IMG/VR virus record: IMGVR_UViG_3300043570_000610
Coordinates: 1-53,184 of that record
Direction: 5' to 3' (one strand)
From: a virus
Length of the DNA: 53,184 bases
Part shown: in pieces, positions 27,891 to 34,951 of the stretch
How positions within the stretch are numbered: position 1 is the stretch's first letter
Layout of the letters: every line of letters begins with the position of its first letter
The notes under the pieces: generated by a model
Database searches by the model: none
What the model saw: the letters and a program-made list of their open reading frames with translations, nothing else
Told to the model about the DNA's origin: nothing
Program-made: the position numbers and the translations under genes

Positions 27891-28919
27891 TTATGCTTTA
27901 GCAGACAACATTGCTGGTGTATATTGTCTAGAGAATTTATCAACTTTGGCGAAATTTTCTCTACCAAAGGCAGAACCTGTGCTAAAGTTGTCTCTGCCTC
28001 CAGTTGCATCTGTAATGATTTTGTTTGCTTCGCTCTGACTTCTCGCCGTTTTTCTGCCTCGAACCACTCCTCCACCCAAGCCTCGATATTGATAGAAGGC
28101 AAAAAACGCCTTAACCGCCACATCTTGATCAGTAATCAACAAATCTGGATTAGCTATGATATCAACGCCAATAATTTGTTTAATCGCGGCATAGTTTGCT
28201 CTACCCGTCAACTGATTTAGACCCTTACCTCTGTAATTCCATCCGTCGGTTCCGCCTTTATTACCATTTACGGTAGCATAGATGAAGTTGGCCAGACCCT
28301 GTGGATTATTGGCATATTTAACTGCCTGATCTGCTCTTTTCGGCCACACTTCTCTAATTCTTGCTGCGGAATAATTCATTTTTTCTGCTTTGGGCGTCAG
28401 ACCACATTCTTTTTGCGCGAGTGCAACAAATGCGATAGCCATATAGTCATCATAACCAAGACTTTTTGCTGTTTGGAAAATCTTTTGGGCCATTCCTTTG
28501 GCACTACCGGATACTTGAATATCTTGTGCGCCGCCTGGTGCACCTGCTGGATCAGAAGCACTGTTGCCACCTGCTGGTGCGCATGGATCACCTGCCGGAC
28601 CGCCAGGTACCGCACCGACCGTGCCAAAAAACATGGGGTGCTGGCCGTCTGAGCCATCTGCAAAGAAACCTACGACCCACGTTCCGGTCACTACGCCGTT
28701 CGCCGAGCCGCCGACCCCAGATATTGAGGGATTATTTGCGGGCATAATTGGGACAGCCCACGGCAAATCTTCTGTCGGTAGTAGCTCCGTGCTATCTATG
28801 TGATAACCCATGATACGAACACGGCATCTTCCGATGCGTAAAGGATCGTCGCGATCTTCGACCACGCCGAACCACCAGTAAAACTGGCCAACATTATTAG
28901 TTGTTCTATTATCCATCAT
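27891..28919 (-). CDS. 5: Baseplate hub gp5 with GH19-type lytic domain
   Basis: 342 aa. Residues about 10-105 (FYWWFGVVEDRDDPLRIGRC, RVRIMGYH, PWAVPIMPANNPSISGVGGS, GTWVVGFFADG) are the gp5 N-terminal OB-fold. After a Gly/Pro/Ala linker, residues about 140-330 are a GH19 chitinase-like muramidase: AQKECG with the likely catalytic Glu near residue 171, MNYSAARIREVWPKR, and WNYRGKGLNQLTGRANY. T4 gp5 instead has a T4-lysozyme-type domain plus a covalently encoded spike, which is absent here. It follows gp27-like by 25 bases and precedes the spike gene by 12. It digests peptidoglycan during infection. Confidence 0.88.
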   Translation of the reverse strand: MMDNRTTNNVGQFYWWFGVVEDRDDPLRIGRCRVRIMGYHIDSTELLPTEDLPWAVPIMPANNPSISGVGGSANGVVTGTWVVGFFADGSDGQHPMFFGTVGAVPGGPAGDPCAPAGGNSASDPAGAPGGAQDIQVSGSAKGMAQKIFQTAKSLGYDDYMAIAFVALAQKECGLTPKAEKMNYSAARIREVWPKRADQAVKYANNPQGLANFIYATVNGNKGGTDGWNYRGKGLNQLTGRANYAAIKQIIGVDIIANPDLLITDQDVAVKAFFAFYQYRGLGGGVVRGRKTARSQSEANKIITDATGGRDNFSTGSAFGRENFAKVDKFSRQYTPAMLSAKA

Positions 28920-28944
28920 AGTATAAGTAACTCCATTAATCTAT

Positions 28945-30558
28945 TTATTTGCTTGGAGCCGGGGTTGGAGCCGGTGAAGGAGGATTAGTTGTTGCTGGCG
29001 CGGCGGCAGGAGCAGCCGATGCTTCTTCGGCTACAAGTTCTTTCAAATAAGAATCCTTAGCAATTTCACAAATCATATTATGTCTCAATTTTGTAATTTG
29101 ATGATGTATCGCAGTTATCATATAATATCCACTTATCCATATATCTTTAACACTGTCCTCATCCGTTTCACCATTTCTGCCAGACCCAACGGAAGGGTAA
29201 TCGAAATCTACGATTGTACCAACTTCCATGTCTGTTCTACCAGGAATAGTAATTTTCATTTTCATGGTAGAAATGTCGGAAAATAGACTATTTCGTTGTT
29301 GAACATATTTTTCAGGATGAAGATTCATCAATTCCGGGTCTGTGCTATCTAGAACACCAGGATGTATAGACTCAATAAAAACTTTACTGTCGGATGAGCG
29401 AATGACTGTAGCCGGAAAAATTGAATTATATTTCTTGCTTTCATCCAGAACTAGACCCGTTTGACCGGGCGCAGATTTATAACTACCTAAATGAGGATAT
29501 TTCTGAAACTCAAACCCGTGATCGTATGACGTTGCCACATATTCTTTCTTGACTACATCTAATGTGAAAAGAGAGCTTGCAAAATGCCCCAAGTCTTGAC
29601 CTTTAAGAACATCAACGTTTGATAGAAACTCTAGATTTTCAACGTGAGAATACGCCAAACGAATTGCATTTTCTCCTAGTTGTTCTGCCTCATATTTCTT
29701 ACGATACTTCAACTTCGACATAATAAAGCCAACTGACATTTGCGATCTAATTAGATCGTTTATAGAACACATGTAAAAACCTTTGGTCGTCTCATAAAAT
29801 AGAAACGTCGGTGCATCTGTAACATTTGTTCCCAATGCTCGTTTTGATAGATAACCCATTATTTGAAATGGTGTCCACATAGGAGGTAATAATGAAACCT
29901 TAGAAGTATGTGGAGTATCGCCGATAGTAAAGTCAGATTTGGGAGCAGTTGCCGCCGTGTTCTTATCGTTCAAGTATCTAGGAATATCCTTGAACGAATC
30001 CTCAAAAACTTTTGCTGCTATTTCATCTGTTGTACCTTCATACTTCTGGCACAAATATGAAATATTATCTACCATACCTTCCATCGAAATGAAGTGCAGA
30101 GAATACAATTGTTCTTTGTCTTCATTTGACAAAAATCTATTCTTGATAGCATATACAGCAAATGATTTTTGTATTTTATTTGTTGGATCGTAAGGCGCCT
30201 GCGCCAACTGAGGAGTAGAAACATCCAGAGTTAATATTTCATCGCCAATTAGAGGAACTTTTTCTATCAGGTTTTGTGTGTCACGAATAATGACATTTCC
30301 ATGTAAGCAGGGAGAGAACATATCTTCATAGATATTGATTTCGACCACGAAGTCTCTAATATCAATAATGCCGCCGTTAGTAACTAGCAACACCTCGTTG
30401 TAAATAACATCGCCTGCTTTTTGCAGAATCGCAGGATTCAGGTCAGCAAAAGCCTTCTCATCGAAATCATCTTCATTCGAAAAAAGATCCGCATCACCTT
30501 CATAATCCGGATCTCCCTTGGGCTTAGATGCACCCAAATAACTAAGAAAGTCTACCAT
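28945..30558 (-). CDS. 27: Baseplate hub protein gp27-like
   Basis: 537 aa. FVVEINIYEDMFSPCLHGNV, then IIRDTQNLIEKVPLIGDEIL, and the tail-protein-like beta segments that follow are what I expect of the gp27-type hub of marine T4-like phages. gp27 trimers cap the tube and carry gp5. It is longer than T4 gp27 (391 aa). The last 30 residues are an Ala/Pro-rich tail (APAAAPATTNPPSPAPTPAP), probably a flexible linker. It lies directly between gp53 and gp5, supporting a hub role. The family assignment is moderately sure. Confidence 0.75.
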   Translation of the reverse strand: MVDFLSYLGASKPKGDPDYEGDADLFSNEDDFDEKAFADLNPAILQKAGDVIYNEVLLVTNGGIIDIRDFVVEINIYEDMFSPCLHGNVIIRDTQNLIEKVPLIGDEILTLDVSTPQLAQAPYDPTNKIQKSFAVYAIKNRFLSNEDKEQLYSLHFISMEGMVDNISYLCQKYEGTTDEIAAKVFEDSFKDIPRYLNDKNTAATAPKSDFTIGDTPHTSKVSLLPPMWTPFQIMGYLSKRALGTNVTDAPTFLFYETTKGFYMCSINDLIRSQMSVGFIMSKLKYRKKYEAEQLGENAIRLAYSHVENLEFLSNVDVLKGQDLGHFASSLFTLDVVKKEYVATSYDHGFEFQKYPHLGSYKSAPGQTGLVLDESKKYNSIFPATVIRSSDSKVFIESIHPGVLDSTDPELMNLHPEKYVQQRNSLFSDISTMKMKITIPGRTDMEVGTIVDFDYPSVGSGRNGETDEDSVKDIWISGYYMITAIHHQITKLRHNMICEIAKDSYLKELVAEEASAAPAAAPATTNPPSPAPTPAPSK

Positions 30559-30562
30559 TATA

Positions 30563-31057
30563 TTACCTTGAAATCAATGTTTGGAATTTGGTTACGAATG
30601 AACTAAGATACTTGGGTTCTAAAATCTGGACTTCTCTCTTAGCATCATTCAGTATTTCTTCATATTCGATATTCGTAACTGCGATTTTATTTTCAGTATA
30701 GCTAGATTGTACCGTGATACCGTCATCGCTTTCATAGTGATGGACATCGTATAGTCCTTCTAGCCCGCCATATTTTAGTTTACTGTATTCAATCAAATCT
30801 GCACCCGACTTAGGCCATTCTTCTCTAATGTCAACGATGTTATTTAAAATCATAATAACCCAGTGATATGTAGGTGAACCATAATATAAGTCACTGACTT
30901 GCTCAACTGTGTATCCTTCAGGAATAGTTACTGTCTCTAATTCGGAATAATGTGTCGCAAACGTATTTGTGTAAACTCGTCTGAAAATATCCGTGACATA
31001 CTTATATTCATTTCCAATTTTAAGCATACCTGATGGAAAATTAGTAAAATATGTCAT
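30563..31057 (-). CDS. 53: Baseplate wedge subunit gp53
   Basis: 164 aa. VTDIFRRVYTN, then the ...VSDLYYGSPTYHWVIMILN segment and DIREEWPKSGADLIEYSKLK YG-type residues, agree with T4 gp53 (MTDIFRNY..., ...IYGNPQLYWVLLM...). gp53 joins wedges into the hexagonal baseplate through gp6 and gp25. The start is MTYFTNFPSGML at 31057, two bases after the stop of the gp48-like gene. It is shorter than T4 gp53 (196 aa) but contains the conserved LysM-like core. Confidence 0.88.
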   Translation of the reverse strand: MTYFTNFPSGMLKIGNEYKYVTDIFRRVYTNTFATHYSELETVTIPEGYTVEQVSDLYYGSPTYHWVIMILNNIVDIREEWPKSGADLIEYSKLKYGGLEGLYDVHHYESDDGITVQSSYTENKIAVTNIEYEEILNDAKREVQILEPKYLSSFVTKFQTLISR

Positions 31058-31059
31058 GA

Positions 31060-32250
31060 TTAATATCCCAGCTTTGAACGTTTGTTTGTGAGAGTTTCGA
31101 GTTCGGTAAATTCAAGTCTAATAGTAGCTTCTGTTGGCATACCGCTAGTTCCTTGAAAAGTGGTGAACCCATCTGCACCATAATCGATATTCATTCCTGT
31201 CAGGGCACAATTTGATATTCTTCTGACCCAGGTGTTTTCTGCGCCAGACTTATGGTAAATTACAATTAAAAACTCGGAAGGATAAATCAGAAATACGCCA
31301 GCATTACTAGGTTCTGGATGCATATGTTCAAGAAATGTCCCAATAATACCACCGACGCCACCCCTGGCCTCCGATTTACCAAAAACTGTTAATCCTTCTT
31401 CATATGTTCTGGGTGCAAATTTATATTCAAAACCAAATTTTCTGAATCCCATATTTTTAAACAACTGCTCTTTATACGGGTTCTCTACTGTTTTTGATGT
31501 AGCTTCTTTTAAGTTTGTAACCTGATTTCCGCCAATTGCACCTGCAAGACTTGCTAATTTTCTGGCTGCTAATGCACCAACATCGGTACCGACATCTCCT
31601 AGTGAGGCTTCTCCACTAAAGTTGCCCGTTGCCGCGGCGCCGACAAAACCTCCTATATCGGCAACATCATAGTTTGCCGAATAACCGTAGCTAAGTTTAT
31701 CTTGAATGCCTAAAACAATTGCTTTAGAACCCATAATCAATCTTCTTGCGCCTATACCATTAAGAGCCGCACCAGCTGCCACCCCGGCAGCTATACCCAG
31801 TGCCGCTGTGACACCTGCTGTTCCAACGGCACCAGATTTGAAGAAGTTTGATAAACCACCTTTAGCGCCCATAATACTCTTCAATCCTGCAAGACCAGCA
31901 GTACCTAATGTTTCGGCAGCAAGTTTTCCACCTAGTGCAGCACCAGCGGCTGTTGCATGTTCTGCATCAACTCTTTGTTGGCCTGAAGTTTCAAAAATAG
32001 TACCTCTATTACCAAGTGCAGTTGCCGCGCTGGTACCTTCTCTAACAAGAGGATAAAAAGCTATCCAATGTGTGTGTTCACTTTGGTCGTTAACAGTAGC
32101 TAAACTTTCCGGATATGTAAATGTCTTGGACGCTTTACTTGCTTTACTAAATGGATCGACCATACCCTTTTGGTCTCTATTAAATCTTCCTGGAGTAGGA
32201 GAAGAAGAGGACTGCTTTGGGCTTGCCGGCTCTCTTTTTTGTTCTGCCAT
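31060..32250 (-). CDS. 48: Baseplate tail-tube cap gp48-like
   Basis: 396 aa. The C-terminal part (FEYKFAPRTYEEG, FLEHMHPEPSNAG, FLIYPSEFLIVIY, WVRRISNCALTGMNIDYGAD, MPTEATIRLEFTELETLT) has the block order of T4 gp48/gp54 tail-tube cap and initiator proteins. Residues about 100-180 are an Ala/Gly-rich hydrophobic stretch that may resemble a membrane segment but more likely is an extended helix. The N-terminus is a basic Pro/Ser-rich tail. It is the first gene of the baseplate operon and is preceded by an exact TATAAATA at 32285-32292, about 35 bases from the ATG. gp54 is the alternative name. Confidence 0.82.
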   Translation of the reverse strand: MAEQKREPASPKQSSSSPTPGRFNRDQKGMVDPFSKASKASKTFTYPESLATVNDQSEHTHWIAFYPLVREGTSAATALGNRGTIFETSGQQRVDAEHATAAGAALGGKLAAETLGTAGLAGLKSIMGAKGGLSNFFKSGAVGTAGVTAALGIAAGVAAGAALNGIGARRLIMGSKAIVLGIQDKLSYGYSANYDVADIGGFVGAAATGNFSGEASLGDVGTDVGALAARKLASLAGAIGGNQVTNLKEATSKTVENPYKEQLFKNMGFRKFGFEYKFAPRTYEEGLTVFGKSEARGGVGGIIGTFLEHMHPEPSNAGVFLIYPSEFLIVIYHKSGAENTWVRRISNCALTGMNIDYGADGFTTFQGTSGMPTEATIRLEFTELETLTNKRSKLGY

Positions 32251-32284
32251 TTCTAATAAATATCCTATTGGGGTTAGTTTGGAC

Positions 32285-32292
32285 TATTTATA
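32285..32292 (-). promoter_or_regulatory. T4-type late promoter for the baseplate operon
   Basis: Exact TATAAATA on the - strand in the 41-62-base gap between the divergent gp48-like and gp4 genes. The start expected 6-7 bases downstream would leave about 30 bases of leader before the gp48-like ATG at 32250. It is the best placed of the six exact octamers. The phage encodes gp33, the coactivator needed at such promoters in T4. Confidence 0.75.
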
Positions 32293-32312
32293 TGGCATAC
32301 ACGAAGGAGACT

Positions 32313-32747
32313 ATGAAAGGTCTCTACAAAATACAATATCCTAAGAAGTATTTAGGTGATCCTAGTAGAATTATATATCGTTCTAGCTGGGAACTAAAGT
32401 TCATGAAATGGTGCGATAGTAATCCCAACATATTAGAATGGGGTTCAGAAGAACTTGCTATTCCTTATTTGTCGCCAAAAGACAATAGGGTTCATCGTTA
32501 CTTCGTGGATTTCTACATTAAGGTAAAAGAAAACTCAGGTGATGTTAAGAAATACTTAATAGAAATCAAACCTGCAAAGTTCGTTAGAGAACCAAAAATT
32601 CCAAAAAGAAAAACTAAACAATTTCTTAATGAGGTTATTACTTGGGGAGTAAATCAAGCCAAATGGAAATATGCAACTGAATTTTGTAAAGATAATGGAT
32701 GGGAATTTCTTATATTAACCGAGAAAGAACTTGGAATTAAAGCATAA
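32313..32747 (+). CDS. 4: Head completion protein gp4
   Basis: 144 aa from the ATG at 32313, which follows AAGGAG (32304-32309); an ATG at 32292 (MAYTKET...) is the alternative start. YLGDPSRIIYRSSWELKFMK, NILEWGSEELAIPY, HRYFVDFYI and YLIEIKPAKF match T4 gp4 (GDPSKIVYRSSWE..., HRYFMDFYIE..., LLVEIKPKK) along its length. The D...ExK arrangement (VDFYI...LIEIKP) is PD-(D/E)XK nuclease-like. gp4 completes DNA-filled heads before tail joining. It opens the + strand morphogenesis operon, divergent from the baseplate operon. Confidence 0.92.
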   Translation: MKGLYKIQYPKKYLGDPSRIIYRSSWELKFMKWCDSNPNILEWGSEELAIPYLSPKDNRVHRYFVDFYIKVKENSGDVKKYLIEIKPAKFVREPKIPKRKTKQFLNEVITWGVNQAKWKYATEFCKDNGWEFLILTEKELGIKA

Positions 32748-32750
32748 ATA
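32743..32750 (+). promoter_or_regulatory. Possible late promoter, 7 of 8 match
   Basis: CATAAATA on the + strand, overlapping the gp4 stop and about 18 bases before the 41-aa gene ATG at 32768. It differs from the T4 late consensus only at the first base. Weak on its own. Confidence 0.3.
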
Positions 32751-32767
32751 TAGACTAAGGAGATTAA

Positions 32768-32893
32768 ATGATGGCTAAAGCAGCAGGAAATTCAAAGACA
32801 GTATTTGCGCCTCGCCGCAAGGGTGTGAAACTAAGCACGATGAACAAGCATAAGCGCCGCAATTTTAAAAAGTATAGAGGTCAGGGCCGTTAA
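32768..32893 (+). CDS. 41-aa basic protein
   Basis: Very short but convincing: AAGGAG lies seven bases before the ATG at 32768 (a second ATG follows directly), and the stop overlaps the next start (TAATG). The product is MMAKAAGNSKTVFAPRRKGV followed by a Lys/Arg/His-rich half (KHKRRNFKKYRGQGR), with a strong net positive charge and almost no acidic residues. A nucleic-acid-binding or capsid/DNA-contact role is plausible given its place between gp4 and tail genes. Small basic proteins occur at this site in related marine phages as far as I recall; the function is unknown. Confidence 0.75.
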   Translation: MMAKAAGNSKTVFAPRRKGVKLSTMNKHKRRNFKKYRGQGR

Positions 32894-33471
32894 TGCCATC
32901 AAATAACGCCTTTCAGAAACTTCGTGCGCAAGTAGGAGATGGACAGAAGTCCATTGACTGGTATATGCGCAATGTCAGAGGCTTAGTTGGTGCAAGAGTT
33001 TCTGGAAACACAGTGATGCAATCTGATATCGGCAGTCTTACTAGTAAAGTAGAGATTGGCGCGATGTATATGTATTTCTATGATCCAAAGTTAAAAGCCC
33101 AACTTCCTTTCTATGATACCTTTCCCTTGGTATTGCCGTTCGGTCCAGCTAAAGGCGGCTTCTATGGTATTAACGTTCACTATTTGCCTTACCTGTTAAG
33201 AGCAAAAGTTTTGGGTGAATTGATGAACTTTGCGGATTCCAAGACGCTTACCCCAACCAGCAAAATGCGCTTGTCATATAATCTTTTAAATAGTCTACAA
33301 ACAGCAGCCGAAATTAAACCTTGCATCAAACATTATTTGACCACGCATGTAAGGTCGCAATTCATGAAAATTAATCCTGCCGATTGGAAGGCAGCGATAT
33401 TCTTACCAGTTGAAGCGTTTGTTGGTGCAACTAAAGAATCCGTTTTCAGAGATACTAGGAGCAAGATTTAA
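32893..33471 (+). CDS. Conserved T4-like virion assembly protein
   Basis: 192 aa. MYMYFYDPKLKAQLPFYDTF, then the PLVLPFGPAKGGFYGINVHY and LPYLLRAKVLGELM segments, form a well-conserved-looking block that I associate with marine T4-like genomes next to gp4. I cannot place it securely on a T4 gene. T4 gp2 (DNA end protector) and neck proteins are candidates by neighbourhood only. It overlaps the 41-aa gene and the following tube-like gene by one base each (TAATG), so translation is coupled. Confidence 0.7.
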   Translation: MPSNNAFQKLRAQVGDGQKSIDWYMRNVRGLVGARVSGNTVMQSDIGSLTSKVEIGAMYMYFYDPKLKAQLPFYDTFPLVLPFGPAKGGFYGINVHYLPYLLRAKVLGELMNFADSKTLTPTSKMRLSYNLLNSLQTAAEIKPCIKHYLTTHVRSQFMKINPADWKAAIFLPVEAFVGATKESVFRDTRSKI

Positions 33472-34067
33472 TGGAGCAAGCACACAATAGCTTGGCAAAT
33501 TTCCGCGCGGAGACGAGAAAAAGAGATTTTGCTCGTTCGCATAGATTTGAGGTACAAATAATTCCTCCGCAAAATTTAATGGGCGACGATGGTAAAAGAG
33601 TGCCAGGCGGACAAAGAATGGCCACACACTTAACATCTGCCGGTCGTTCAGCCAATCATCTGTCTCTATTTGTAGAAGATGCTATGATTCCAGGGATACT
33701 CCTTGGAACTAGACCAGTTAGAATCAACAATTTAAATGAACAACGTGCCAGCGCCATTGATTTTGGTGGGGACTCAATTACCTTTACGTTTTTAGTTGAT
33801 GCGACATGGGCAGCAAAAGACTTTTTCGGAGATTGGATGCGCGGAATTATCAATAAGAGAACCCGTGAAATTGCTTTCCCGAACAAATATTATGGAGGCA
33901 TGATAGTAACTGCCTTGAATAATAAAGATGAAGTCGTTGCCAAATGGGAAATAGAAGATGTATTTCCAAGATCGATTGCACCCATTCAAATGTCTAATAG
34001 TAACACACAGCCTATTAGATTACCAGTGACATTTACATATAAAAGATGGTTTGTAATACCAGTTTAA
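33471..34067 (+). CDS. Tail-tube-fold protein (gp19/gp54-like)
   Basis: 198 aa with AGGAG ahead of the ATG. Features such as LFVEDAMIPGILLGTRPVRI, SITFTFLVDATWAAKDFFGD, then a KYYGGMIVTALN strand, IEDVFPRSIAPIQMS and VTFTYKRWFV, follow the order of the tail-tube beta-barrel family (T4 gp19, gp54, gp48). T4 gp19 is 163 aa and gp54 is 320 aa, so it could be a tube initiator (gp54 equivalent) or an extra tube-like protein. The major tube and sheath genes are not in this window. It precedes the hub and tape-measure genes, which favours an initiator role. Confidence 0.72.
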   Translation: MEQAHNSLANFRAETRKRDFARSHRFEVQIIPPQNLMGDDGKRVPGGQRMATHLTSAGRSANHLSLFVEDAMIPGILLGTRPVRINNLNEQRASAIDFGGDSITFTFLVDATWAAKDFFGDWMRGIINKRTREIAFPNKYYGGMIVTALNNKDEVVAKWEIEDVFPRSIAPIQMSNSNTQPIRLPVTFTYKRWFVIPV

Positions 34068-34085
34068 TTAATGAAGGACTAAATT

Positions 34086-34772
34086 ATGCCGTTGCCAACT
34101 ATGACTACTCCGACTTTCAGAGTAAAGTTGCATTCTTTATCAAATGAAATTGAGTTTCGCCCCTTTCTCGTAAAAGAGGAAAAGATACTTATCTTGGCTC
34201 AAGAATCCAACGAGCCAAAAGAGATGATAAAGGCTATGCAAGATATTGTTACATCTTGCTCTAATGGAAATGTGCAGGGCAGAGACTTGCCGTTTTTTGA
34301 TCTACAGTATGCATTTATTCAATTACGCTCCCAGTCTATTGGCAGTGTCACTGATTTCGTTTTGATTTGCGGTGAATGTGGACACAAGACTGAGACTACA
34401 TTAGATTTGAATTCGTTGACAATCGATTTTCCCGAAAATCATACGAATAAGATAATGCTATCAGATGCCGTTGGCGTGATTATGAAATATCCAAAGGCAG
34501 AAATTTTGGTCGATGATGAAACTCCGGCATTCGATCTTGTCGTAGCGTGTATAGATAAAATCTTCGACCAAGACGAAATCTACAACGCAGAGGATGAAGG
34601 TCCAGAAGAAGTAGAAAAGTTTATTAACAGTCTTTCGACACAGCAGTTTGAAAAGATAGTAGAATTTTTCCAGACTTCACCAAGACTTGAAAAGACAATT
34701 GATTATACATGTGTTAAATGCGAAACAGAAAATACGGTATTAATAGACGGTGTAGAAAATTTTTTCGAATAA
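34086..34772 (+). CDS. 26: T4 baseplate gp26/gp51-family protein with zinc ribbon
   Basis: 228 aa, with GAAGGAC before the ATG. EFRPFLVKEEKILILAQESN is the hallmark of the T4_baseplate family (T4 gp26: IRPFLVKEEKALLIAQESE). Two CxxC pairs (C95/C98 and C209/C212) suggest a zinc ribbon, absent from the shorter T4 gp26. The family acts in baseplate hub assembly. The 3' end contains A-AAT-TTT (34757-34763) in the correct frame for a -1 ribosomal slip, three codons before the stop. This would fuse it to the next short ORF as a 287-aa product. Confidence 0.85.
   Translation: MPLPTMTTPTFRVKLHSLSNEIEFRPFLVKEEKILILAQESNEPKEMIKAMQDIVTSCSNGNVQGRDLPFFDLQYAFIQLRSQSIGSVTDFVLICGECGHKTETTLDLNSLTIDFPENHTNKIMLSDAVGVIMKYPKAEILVDDETPAFDLVVACIDKIFDQDEIYNAEDEGPEEVEKFINSLSTQQFEKIVEFFQTSPRLEKTIDYTCVKCETENTVLIDGVENFFE
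34757..34763 (+). promoter_or_regulatory. Candidate -1 ribosomal frameshift site A AAT TTT
   Basis: X-XXY-YYZ heptamer read GAA-AAT-TTT in the gp26-like frame. Slipping back one base continues in the frame of the downstream 51-aa ORF with no stop. No strong downstream hairpin is obvious. Position, frame and the missing Shine-Dalgarno of the second ORF all support use. Confidence 0.6.
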
Positions 34773-34792
34773 CCCTTTCTCATGATAATTTG

Positions 34793-34948
34793 ATGAATCA
34801 TTATAAGACAAACTTTATTTTAATGCAAGAACACAAATACAGTCTGTCAGAACTTGAAAATATGATGCCATGGGAAAGGGAAGTTTACATTGGATTGTTG
34901 ATGACTCACTTGAAGAAAAAAGCAGAACAGAACCAACAGGATTATTAA
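34793..34948 (+). CDS. Short chaperone-like ORF, probably the -1 frameshift extension
   Basis: 51 aa if started at the ATG 34793 (MNHYKTNFILMQEHKYSLSE...), or the last 61 residues of a -1 frameshift product starting at the slippery site 34757-34763. No Shine-Dalgarno precedes 34793. The C-terminus PWEREVYIGLLMTHLKKKAE resembles the short second component of phage tail assembly chaperones (W-E-x-x-VYI-x-LL). It sits directly before the tape-measure candidate, the canonical place of the G/GT chaperone pair. Independent translation by reinitiation after 34772 remains possible. Confidence 0.7.
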   Translation: MNHYKTNFILMQEHKYSLSELENMMPWEREVYIGLLMTHLKKKAEQNQQDY

Positions 34949-34951
34949 GAA

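Noticed and set aside
31700-32000. Membrane segments in the gp48-like protein
   Set aside because: The Ala/Gly-rich stretch is flanked by tube-cap motifs of a soluble structural protein; it was not annotated as a membrane domain.
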